In this document: piece by piece, positions 1-4,609 of the stretch
Layout of the letters: each line of letters opens with the position of its first letter
Position numbering within the stretch: the stretch's first letter is position 1
Notes under the pieces: model-generated
Seen by the model: the letters and a program-made list of their open reading frames with translations, nothing else
What the model was told of the DNA's origin: nothing
Database searches by the model: none
Program-made: the position numbers and the translations under genes
From: Gammaproteobacteria bacterium
GTDB taxonomy: Bacteria; Pseudomonadota; Gammaproteobacteria; SZUA-152
Direction: 5' to 3'
Length of the DNA: 7,513 nt
Assembly (NCBI GenBank): GCA_030617485.1
Contig: JAUWVK010000073.1
Span: 1 to 7,513 of the forward strand

Positions 1-46
1 AAGTCTTTGGTCACGAATGAGAGGCTGGTTTCAGGGAAATTTTTAA
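1..46 (+). CDS. ftsA: Cell division protein FtsA, C-terminal end (partial)
   Basis: Reading from base 2, the first 14 codons give SLWSRMRGWFQGNF and then TAA at 44-46. FtsA proteins end in a short amphipathic helix, rich in Trp, Arg and Phe, that anchors this actin-like protein to the inner membrane and so tethers FtsZ filaments; in E. coli the tail is GSWIKRLNSWLRKEF. The composition, the aromatic end in -NF and the position just before ftsZ all fit. Only the tail is in the window, so the ATPase fold cannot be checked. The call rests on position plus tail character and is quite secure for so short a piece. Confidence 0.85.
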   Translation, partial: SLWSRMRGWFQGNF

Positions 47-119
47 CAGGTTTTGGAGTAAAGATTTTTAATAAAATTTTATAGAAATTATTTTTTAAAC
101 AATTGAAAGCGATCTAACT
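47..119 (+). promoter_or_regulatory. AT-rich ftsA-ftsZ spacer, possible weak promoter
   Basis: The spacer is much richer in A and T than its surroundings and contains a perfect 12-bp palindrome, ATAAAATTTTAT, at 71-82. TAAAAT at 72-77 resembles a -10 hexamer, but no good -35 sits 16-18 bases upstream. In many gammaproteobacteria ftsZ is read both from promoters inside upstream genes and from proximal ones, so a local promoter is plausible but not shown. An unstructured AT-rich stretch could also simply favour ribosome access to the highly expressed ftsZ. Confidence 0.3.
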
Positions 120-125
120 GGAGGA
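120..125 (+). promoter_or_regulatory. Ribosome binding site of ftsZ
   Basis: GGAGGA, seven bases before the ATG at 133, is a strong Shine-Dalgarno. It fixes the start at 133 rather than at the in-frame ATG at 145. Confidence 0.85.
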
Positions 126-132
126 CAACACT

Positions 133-1281
133 ATGTTCGAACTAATGGAAACCAATATGGCGGGTGCAATCATTAAAGTGATTGGCGTGGGCGGCGGCGG
201 TGGTAACGCTGTTGAACATATGGTGAACCAGAATATTGATGGTGTGGAATTTGTTTGTACCAACACTGATGCTCAGGCGTTGAAGAATGCCTCGGCACGA
301 ACGGTATTACAGATAGGAAACAACATCACCAAGGGTTTGGGCGCAGGCGCCAATCCGGATATTGGCCGACAGGCTGCACTGGAAGATCGTGAACGCATTG
401 TTGAATTAGTGGAAGGTGCGGATATGGTATTCATTACTGCTGGCATGGGTGGTGGTACTGGTACGGGCGGTGCACCGGTAGTGGCGCAAATTGCCAAAGA
501 GATGGGTGTATTGACCGTGGCGGTGGTGACAAAACCTTTTCCCTTCGAAGGGAAAAAACGCATGGCAATTGCGGATCAGGGTATTAAGGAATTATCCGAG
601 TACGTGGATAGCCTGATCACTATTCCCAATGAAAAACTGATGTCAGTATTGGGTAAAGATGTGAGTCTGCTGGACGCCTTTAAATCAGCTAATGATGTTT
701 TACTGGGTGCGGTGCAGGGTATCGCGGATCTTATTACCCGGCCTGGTCTAATTAATGTCGATTTCGCGGATGTTCGTACGGTTATGTCCGAGATGGGTAT
801 GGCCATGATGGGAACAGGCTTTGCAGTTGGCGAAAATCGGGCAAGGACGGCAGCTGAAGCAGCGGTTGCCAGTCCCTTACTGGAGAGCATCGATCTTGCT
901 GGCGCCAGGGGCATCCTGGTGAATGTCACCGCCGGGCTGGATATGTCTATTGGTGAATTTGACGAGGTAGGCTCAGCAATCAAGGAGTTTGCTTCAGATA
1001 ACGCCACGGTTGTGGTGGGTACTGTAATTGATCCTGATATGGCGGAAGGACTGCGCGTCACTGTGGTGGCAACCGGCCTGGGTCAAAAACTACAGTCGGT
1101 GGACACCAAGCCCATTGTGGTGGTGGCGCCTGAAAATGCAGAAGGCCAGCCTGATTACGATAAACTGGATAGACCAACGGTCATCCGTAACAAATCAGCC
1201 GGAGAGCGTTATGCTACAGGCACAGACGGTGGGCTCGACTATCTCGATATCCCGGCATTTTTGCGTCGCCAGGCTGACTAG
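133..1281 (+). CDS. ftsZ: Cell division GTPase FtsZ
   Basis: FtsZ is the tubulin homologue that polymerises with GTP into the cytoplasmic Z ring at midcell and recruits the divisome. The 382 residues match the usual gammaproteobacterial length (E. coli 383). Visible in order: [14 protein letters not shown] (residues 14-27, nucleotide-binding T1 loop), TNTDAQAL (43-50), [13 protein letters not shown] (70-82), the tubulin signature GGGTGTG (106-112), and the T7 loop [10 protein letters not shown] (208-217), whose D210 and D213 complete the GTPase site of the neighbouring subunit. A variable linker (about 318-365) leads to the conserved C-terminal peptide [15 protein letters not shown] (368-382), the docking site for FtsA, ZipA and other partners. 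The linker is short and contains a Pro/Glu-rich stretch. No key residue is missing. It lies 86 bases after ftsA and no terminator is visible after it, so some read-through to lpxC is possible. Confidence 0.99.
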   Translation: MFELMETNMAGAIIKVIGVGGGGGNAVEHMVNQNIDGVEFVCTNTDAQALKNASARTVLQIGNNITKGLGAGANPDIGRQAALEDRERIVELVEGADMVFITAGMGGGTGTGGAPVVAQIAKEMGVLTVAVVTKPFPFEGKKRMAIADQGIKELSEYVDSLITIPNEKLMSVLGKDVSLLDAFKSANDVLLGAVQGIADLITRPGLINVDFADVRTVMSEMGMAMMGTGFAVGENRARTAAEAAVASPLLESIDLAGARGILVNVTAGLDMSIGEFDEVGSAIKEFASDNATVVVGTVIDPDMAEGLRVTVVATGLGQKLQSVDTKPIVVVAPENAEGQPDYDKLDRPTVIRNKSAGERYATGTDGGLDYLDIPAFLRRQAD

Positions 1282-1411
1282 GGTTTTAAAGGGTGTTTAG
1301 CGTTGAGGAGTATTAATAAATAGAAGGTGTATTTGTGATGCGTCGAGGTAATGGTTGGCTATGATCTGGAACAGGTCAGCTTGAACATGTGTGGTTTGTG
1401 AACTGATGCCT

Positions 1412-1439
1412 TTGCAGTGCCTGGGGGCTGTGATACGAT
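1412..1439 (+). promoter_or_regulatory. Candidate lpxC promoter (extended -10)
   Basis: TTGCAG (1412-1417) is followed after 16 bases by TACGAT (1434-1439), and TG at 1431-1432 sits in the extended -10 position. The -35 matches consensus at three of six bases and the -10 at four of six, so the extended -10 carries most of the case. Transcription would start near 1446, giving a leader of about 120 bases before lpxC, which would contain the hairpin and short ORF described below. No competing pair in the gap looks better. Confidence 0.45.
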
Positions 1440-1456
1440 TCGCAGTCCTGTGCGTA

Positions 1457-1481
1457 CCAACAGATCGATGGTGATCTTTGG
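1457..1481 (+). promoter_or_regulatory. Hairpin in the lpxC leader
   Basis: CCAA (1457-1460) pairs with TTGG (1478-1481), and AGATC (1462-1466) with GATCT (1473-1477). This gives nine base pairs interrupted by one bulged C at 1461, with a six-base loop. No T-run follows, so it is not an intrinsic terminator. It sits between the candidate promoter and the Shine-Dalgarno at 1502 and could stabilise the leader or be a regulator target; no function can be read from it. Confidence 0.4.
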
Positions 1482-1501
1482 GCGGTTCTGCTTTCATTAG
1501 C

Positions 1502-1508
1502 AAGGAGG
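1502..1508 (+). promoter_or_regulatory. Strong ribosome binding site of the lpxC leader ORF
   Basis: AAGGAGG is a near-perfect complement to the 3' end of 16S rRNA. It lies 56 bases before the lpxC ATG, too far to serve it directly, but exactly seven bases before a GTG at 1516, the only start codon within reach. It is the strongest Shine-Dalgarno in the window apart from that of ftsZ. Confidence 0.65.
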
Positions 1509-1515
1509 GCCAGAA

Positions 1516-1560
1516 GTGCTAAAAACGTTAGCCAGGCGCATCAGGAGTTCAAGCGACTAG
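1516..1560 (+). CDS. Putative 14-residue leader peptide upstream of lpxC
   Basis: A GTG at 1516, seven bases after AAGGAGG, opens a frame reading [14 protein letters not shown] (the GTG would be read as Met) and ending with TAG at 1558-1560. The peptide is basic (one Lys, three Arg, one Asp), with no membrane segment. CTA and two AGG codons are rare in many gammaproteobacteria. The stop lies four bases before the lpxC ATG, in a different frame, so a terminating ribosome could restart on lpxC. lpxC has no well-placed Shine-Dalgarno of its own: AGGAG at 1543-1547 is 17 bases from the ATG and lies inside this frame. That supports translational coupling. It is not an LpxC N-terminal extension, because the family start (E. 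coli MIKQRTLK) matches the ATG at 1565. I know of no described counterpart; a chance frame of this length is possible and the Shine-Dalgarno is the main evidence. Confidence 0.5.
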   Translation: MLKTLARRIRSSSD

Positions 1561-1564
1561 CCAG

Positions 1565-2476
1565 ATGATCAGACAAAGAACACTCAAAAATATTATTCGG
1601 GCAACCGGTGTTGGATTACATACTGGAGAAAAGGTCTACCTGACTTTGCGCCCAGCTGCTGTGGATACTGGCATTGTTTTTCGCCGTGTTGATCTGGATG
1701 ATCCTGTCGAGATTGCGGCAACCCCTGAAAATGTAGGCGATACCCGCCTTTCTACGACATTAATGAATGGTGACGTACGCGTCTCCACGGTTGAGCATTT
1801 GTTGTCGGCGATGGCTGGCCTGGGCATCGATAATGCCTATATTGATGTCACTGCGCCTGAAGTCCCTATTATGGATGGTAGTGCAGGACCCTTTGTATTC
1901 CTGATCCAGTCTGCGGGTATCGAAGAACAAAATGCGGCCAAGCGCTTTATTCGCATCAAAAAAACGGTATTAGTTGAAGACGGCGACAAGTGGGCTCGAG
2001 TCGATCCATTTGAGGGTTTCAAGGTCTCTTTTAATATTGATTTTGAACATCCTGTTTTCAAAAATCGAGCACAGACAACGACTGTCGATTTTTCAAGCAC
2101 CTCTTTCGTAAAAGAAGTGAGTCGTGCCCGCACCTTTGGTTTTATGCGAGACATTGAACAGCTACGAGATAACAATTTGGCTCTTGGTGGCAGTATGGAT
2201 AACGCTATCGTGATGGACGATTACCGGGTGCTTAATGAGGATGGTCTGCGTTATCAGGACGAATTTGTGAAACACAAGGTGCTGGATGCCATTGGCGACC
2301 TTTATCTGCTGGGCTGCAGTCTGATTGGCGAATTCAGTGGTTACAAGTCAGGGCATGCCCTGAATAATCGTTTGTTACGTGCATTGCTGGCTAACGAGGA
2401 TGCCTGGGAAACAGCGACCTTTGATGACCCTAAGCTGGCACCGATTTCTTACTCTCAACCACTGCTGGCAAATTGA
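1565..2476 (+). CDS. lpxC: UDP-3-O-acyl-N-acetylglucosamine deacetylase LpxC
   Basis: LpxC is the cytoplasmic zinc amidase that removes the acetyl group from UDP-3-O-acyl-GlcNAc, the committed step of lipid A synthesis. The 303 residues span the full family length (E. coli 305). The N-terminus [20 protein letters not shown] aligns with E. coli [20 protein letters not shown] and fixes the start; no start codon exists between it and the in-frame stop at 1529-1531. STVEHL gives catalytic E77 and zinc ligand H78; [12 protein letters not shown] gives zinc ligands H237 and D241 plus D245; KSGHALNN gives H264, the general acid. All active-site residues are present. The C-terminus reads [13 protein letters not shown]; in E. 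coli the C-terminal tail is the FtsH degradation signal, and this one is similar but ends with an extra Asn. The start lacks a close Shine-Dalgarno and is probably fed by ribosomes leaving the short upstream frame. An intrinsic terminator follows. Confidence 0.99.
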   Translation: MIRQRTLKNIIRATGVGLHTGEKVYLTLRPAAVDTGIVFRRVDLDDPVEIAATPENVGDTRLSTTLMNGDVRVSTVEHLLSAMAGLGIDNAYIDVTAPEVPIMDGSAGPFVFLIQSAGIEEQNAAKRFIRIKKTVLVEDGDKWARVDPFEGFKVSFNIDFEHPVFKNRAQTTTVDFSSTSFVKEVSRARTFGFMRDIEQLRDNNLALGGSMDNAIVMDDYRVLNEDGLRYQDEFVKHKVLDAIGDLYLLGCSLIGEFSGYKSGHALNNRLLRALLANEDAWETATFDDPKLAPISYSQPLLAN

Positions 2477-2505
2477 TCAGAGCCTGAGTGTTGAATGAAA
2501 TATTG

Positions 2506-2532
2506 AATGGCGCTTTTTTAGGCGCCATTTTT
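2506..2532 (+). terminator. Intrinsic terminator of lpxC
   Basis: AATGGCGC (2506-2513) pairs perfectly with GCGCCATT (2522-2529) around an eight-base loop that itself contains six T, and a run of five T (2528-2532) closes the element. It lies 30 bases after the lpxC stop. The opposite strand lacks a comparable T-run after the stem, so it should work mainly on lpxC transcripts and separate lpxC from what follows. Confidence 0.85.
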
Positions 2533-2814
2533 GGTTAAAGACCATACAGAATAAGAGATAGAAGCAAGCATTACTTGTCAGTTTGGGCGCATATTGTTAA
2601 CTTCTATGGCCCGTTTTTAGACTTTTGGGGGAAAGTAGAATAAACGGAAGTGGCTGAAGCAGAAACTGTGCGCCAATCCTCATAAGCTCGTGTTTTTTGG
2701 GCAAATTTTACCTAAAGTTTCCTTTGCAAGGTTCGATCTACTGGTTAGATACAGGAAAATGTTGGTTTACGTGCCGGGGCTTTTTGTTCAAGCGCATTAA
2801 GACCGAGATTTAGA
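2533..2814. other. Gene-free convergent spacer between lpxC and dciA
   Basis: No frame here has a ribosome binding site, plausible length or recognisable product. A five-pair AT-rich stem (ATCTA 2736-2740 with TAGAT 2746-2750) is too weak to call a terminator. I find no clear terminator for dciA on the minus strand and no convincing promoter. TTGTCA at 2575-2580 resembles a -35 but lacks a good -10. The stretch is long for a spacer between converging genes, so a small RNA or a decayed gene cannot be ruled out. Confidence 0.5.
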
Positions 2815-3282
2815 TCAGGATTGCTTGTTTTTTTGCCGAGAAAGACGCCGCAGGGCGTTTGCTAAATCGGGATCATGAATCCCTTGTGCAGCGCTCTCGA
2901 GTATTTTTGAACTGGCAGGTGACAGGGCGGCTCGCCGTGTTTTTTGTTCGTAATCGGCCTGATCAGGAGTTGCTGGATCGATGGGTGGTTGTACCTTGAA
3001 CTGGATTTTATGCAGATCAGCCAAGCCTGATTGTTGTTTGAGAATGGCGAGAATAGTAGGCGCCATATAACGTATTTTACTGAGCCATGCCGGAGAGTCA
3101 GCAGCCACGACAGCGGTATTTTCTCGGATATTGGCGACGGTAATGTGTTCGGCGAGTATTGGGTCAATGGCCTCTCGAAGTATGCGAGTTAAGGCCTGGA
3201 GATAATGAGCATGCTCCAGTAATGACTGCAGATCGCCATTGGATGTGGTTAGTAGTCTGGATACAGGTTTGTACTGTGACAT
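2815..3282 (-). CDS. dciA: DUF721 protein, probable DciA replicative helicase loader/operator
   Basis: This 155-residue protein has the look of DUF721/DciA, the widespread factor that helps load the DnaB helicase onto DNA in bacteria lacking DnaC-type loaders. Residues 1-98 match the N-terminal KH-like domain in style: a helical start (about 16-48), a strand with ITVANIRENTAVVAADS (47-63), the family feature PAWLSKIRYMAPTILAIL (64-81), then a closing strand HKIQFKVQP (91-99). The rest (100-155) is a Pro- and Lys-rich tail with a short helical segment around HDPDLANALRRLSRQ (136-150), as in gammaproteobacterial members. A DUF721 gene is commonly found next to lpxC and secA in this group, which supports the call. 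The ATG at 3282 has no clear Shine-Dalgarno. It is transcribed opposite to its neighbours and converges on lpxC, so it has its own promoter, which I cannot place confidently. The symbol rests on family resemblance and position, not on a search. Confidence 0.8.
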   Translation of the reverse strand: MSQYKPVSRLLTTSNGDLQSLLEHAHYLQALTRILREAIDPILAEHITVANIRENTAVVAADSPAWLSKIRYMAPTILAILKQQSGLADLHKIQFKVQPPIDPATPDQADYEQKTRRAALSPASSKILESAAQGIHDPDLANALRRLSRQKNKQS

Positions 3283-3366
3283 GGGATTAGAATTTTGTTT
3301 GTCTCAAAGATTGGGGTGAGATGTTTGTAGTCTACCCGATATGTGACGAACGTAGTAAAACCCAGT

Positions 3367-3394
3367 AATTGAAACAAAAGAATTGAAACAGAAG
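3367..3394. repeat. 14-bp tandem repeat upstream of the M23 gene
   Basis: AATTGAAACAAAAG (3367-3380) is followed directly by AATTGAAACAGAAG (3381-3394), identical at 13 of 14 positions. It lies in the 138-base divergent gap between dciA and the peptidase gene and ends 26 bases before the chosen peptidase ATG. It may be a slippage duplication or a paired binding site; the unit is not one I recognise. Confidence 0.75.
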
Positions 3395-3420
3395 CATTGA
3401 CGAGGGATTGGAAAGCAGCG

Positions 3421-4347
3421 ATGAATATAATTTTTATCGGTAAACGAGGCCGTCAAACCAGAACCATGAAGCTGGCTTCTCCCAATGGTGTGCTTACTGT
3501 CTTTCTCGCGCTGGCTATTTTGCCAGCAATCATGTTTTTTGGTGGTTATTTTGTTGCACAGGAAGTTGCTCCCGGCCAGGATAAGGCATTACTTAACGCC
3601 TGGCAGGTTGAGATGGATGTGCAGCGTGATGAAATTGCGGTTGCTCGTCGTAAAGTCAATGAAGATGTGGATGCCCTGGCATTACGCCTGGGTGAATTAC
3701 AGACGAAGATGATTCGTCTCGATGCTCTTGGCGAACGTCTTACCGAGGTTGCGAAGCTTGATAAGGGTGAATTCGACTTTTCTACGCAGCCTGCGGTCGG
3801 TGGACCTAAAGAGGATTCTGCAGTGGAGTCCATGCCGGTACCAGAATTTATCCAGACGCTGGAAGCGTTAGATCGGCAGGTTGATGATCGTACTCAGCAG
3901 CTGGGTCTGCTGGAAAGCATGTTGATGAGCCGTAGTTTGCAGGAAGAAACTCTGCCTGCAGGCCGTCCTATCAAACGTGGCTGGATTTCCTCTTATTTCG
4001 GTATGCGTACCGATCCCTTCACAGGTCGTCGCGAACATCATAAGGGTGTTGATCTGGCCGGTAAGGCTGGCAGTGAGGTTATCGCTGTGGCTGCCGGTGT
4101 TGTGACATGGGCTGGAAGCCGATATGGATACGGCAATCTGGTCGAAGTGAACCATGGTAATGGCTATTCAACACGATATGGCCACAATGAATCTGTCCTG
4201 GTGTCTGTAGGTGATACGGTCAGAAAAGGGCAGGCATTGTCCCTCATGGGCTCTACTGGACGTTCTACTGGCCCTCATGTCCATTTTGAGGTGCGTTTTA
4301 AGGGTAAGACCGTTGACCCCAAGAAATACATCCTGGCAGCTCGCTAG
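3421..4347 (+). CDS. Membrane-anchored M23 (LytM-type) peptidoglycan endopeptidase
   Basis: The protein has a short basic cytoplasmic N-terminus, one transmembrane segment (about residues 23-43, LTVFLALAILPAIMFFGGYF), a helical, probably coiled-coil region (about 53-112 and 140-175), and a C-terminal M23 domain (about 183-305). The catalytic set is complete: HKGVD gives zinc ligands H207 and D211, HVHFE gives H286 and zinc ligand H288, and RYGH gives H255. It is therefore probably an active zinc enzyme cutting peptide cross-links in the periplasm, unlike EnvC/NlpD-type members that have lost the ligands. I start at ATG 3421 (308 residues), because MNIIFIGKRG fits the basic N-terminus expected before the membrane segment; a TTG at 3397 would add eight residues. 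The ribosome site is modest: GAGGGA at 3402-3407 is 13 bases away and GGAAAG at 3410-3415 is poor. A homologous gene lies at this place before secA in Pseudomonas. No specific name is justified. Confidence 0.93.
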   Translation: MNIIFIGKRGRQTRTMKLASPNGVLTVFLALAILPAIMFFGGYFVAQEVAPGQDKALLNAWQVEMDVQRDEIAVARRKVNEDVDALALRLGELQTKMIRLDALGERLTEVAKLDKGEFDFSTQPAVGGPKEDSAVESMPVPEFIQTLEALDRQVDDRTQQLGLLESMLMSRSLQEETLPAGRPIKRGWISSYFGMRTDPFTGRREHHKGVDLAGKAGSEVIAVAAGVVTWAGSRYGYGNLVEVNHGNGYSTRYGHNESVLVSVGDTVRKGQALSLMGSTGRSTGPHVHFEVRFKGKTVDPKKYILAAR

Positions 4348-4349
4348 GC

Positions 4350-4373
4350 ATCACTCATCAAAAGATCAGTGAT
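4350..4373 (+). terminator. Hairpin just after the M23 gene, possible weak terminator
   Basis: ATCACT (4350-4355) pairs with AGTGAT (4368-4373), and inside it ATC (4357-4359) pairs with GAT (4364-4366) around an AAAA loop, with a single C-C mismatch between the two helices. It begins two bases after the stop codon. The stem is AT-rich and only TAAATT follows, not a T-run, so intrinsic termination would be weak. It could instead protect the mRNA 3' end. Confidence 0.4.
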
Positions 4374-4399
4374 TAAATTCTGTTGGTAAAATCTTCTAG

Positions 4400-4475
4400 C
4401 TAGTCCCCTGATCAAAGAAAACAGCTGCGTTATCGTTGCGTTAATTGTAAAAGAAGATTCTCTAAACCCCTGATC
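4400..4475. repeat. Direct repeat pair upstream of secA (possible operator)
   Basis: CTAGTCCCCTGATC (4400-4413) recurs as CTAAACCCCTGATC (4462-4475), 12 of 14 identical with a shared core CCCCTGATC. The two starts are 62 bases apart, about six helical turns, so they face the same side of the DNA. The second copy ends five bases before the TATAAT at 4481. The placement suits a regulator site, but a nine-base core match in a gap of this size can also arise by chance. Confidence 0.4.
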
Positions 4476-4480
4476 CCCGC

Positions 4481-4486
4481 TATAAT
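4481..4486 (+). promoter_or_regulatory. Candidate -10 box of the secA promoter
   Basis: TATAAT is a perfect sigma-70 -10 hexamer, 124 bases before the secA start. The expected -35 position (4458-4463, TTCTCT, 17-base spacer) matches consensus poorly and there is no extended -10 TG. Such a promoter would be weak or need an activator. Transcription would begin about 4493, right at the start of the structured leader. Confidence 0.45.
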
Positions 4487-4495
4487 CTCCGTCCT

Positions 4496-4553
4496 TTAGG
4501 TTCAGCCGTCCGACGTTGTCGGTTCGGGGTGGATTGTCATCCACCATCCCTAA
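4496..4553 (+). promoter_or_regulatory. Putative structured secA leader RNA (three-way junction)
   Basis: Three helices can form together. TTAGG (4496-4500) pairs with CCTAA (4549-4553) and closes the element. Hairpin one runs from 4506 to 4527: CCGAC (4510-4514) pairs with GTCGG (4518-4522) around a three-base loop, extended by CCG (4506-4508) with CGG (4525-4527) across a small internal loop. Hairpin two begins at the very next base: GGTGGAT (4528-4534) pairs perfectly with ATCCACC (4539-4545) around TGTC. Adjacent hairpins could stack end to end. No T-run follows, so it is not a simple terminator. It lies between the candidate promoter and the weak TTG start of secA, where it could influence translation or message stability. 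The pairings are seen in the sequence; the function is inference. Confidence 0.45.
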
Positions 4554-4601
4554 GAACAAATTAATCAGTTAATACTAAATGTAATCGATAACTAATCGGG
4601 T

Positions 4602-4604
4602 AGG
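4602..4604 (+). promoter_or_regulatory. Weak ribosome binding site of secA
   Basis: AGG, overlapping the in-frame TAG at 4601-4603, is the only Shine-Dalgarno-like element near the start, five bases before the TTG at 4610. Together with the TTG codon this predicts modest initiation unless something assists it. Confidence 0.5.
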
Positions 4605-4609
4605 CAGTT

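Noticed and set aside
1297..1503. 68-codon minus-strand frame filling the ftsZ-lpxC gap
   Set aside because: No recognisable product, no sign of coding bias, and it overlaps the plausible promoter, leader hairpin and ribosome site of lpxC on the other strand.
2575..2603. TTGTCA as a -35 of a promoter in the lpxC-dciA spacer
   Set aside because: The best -10 at proper spacing, TAACTT, matches only three of six bases, and no gene follows on that strand.
3397..3420. TTG start for the M23 peptidase eight codons upstream
   Set aside because: It has no close Shine-Dalgarno, and the GAGGGA at 3402-3407 would lie inside the coding sequence. ATG at 3421 gives a conventional basic N-terminus before the membrane segment.
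3426..3431. Perfect TATAAT at the beginning of the M23 gene
   Set aside because: It lies inside the coding sequence. TTGACG at 3397-3402 is 23 bases upstream of it, too far for a sigma-70 spacer, and nothing suitable lies at 16-18 bases.
4348..4609. secM-like arrest peptide before secA
   Set aside because: No frame in the gap encodes a signal peptide or a SecM-type arrest motif. The GTG frame at 4529-4564 (11 codons) has no ribosome site and lies within the hairpin.
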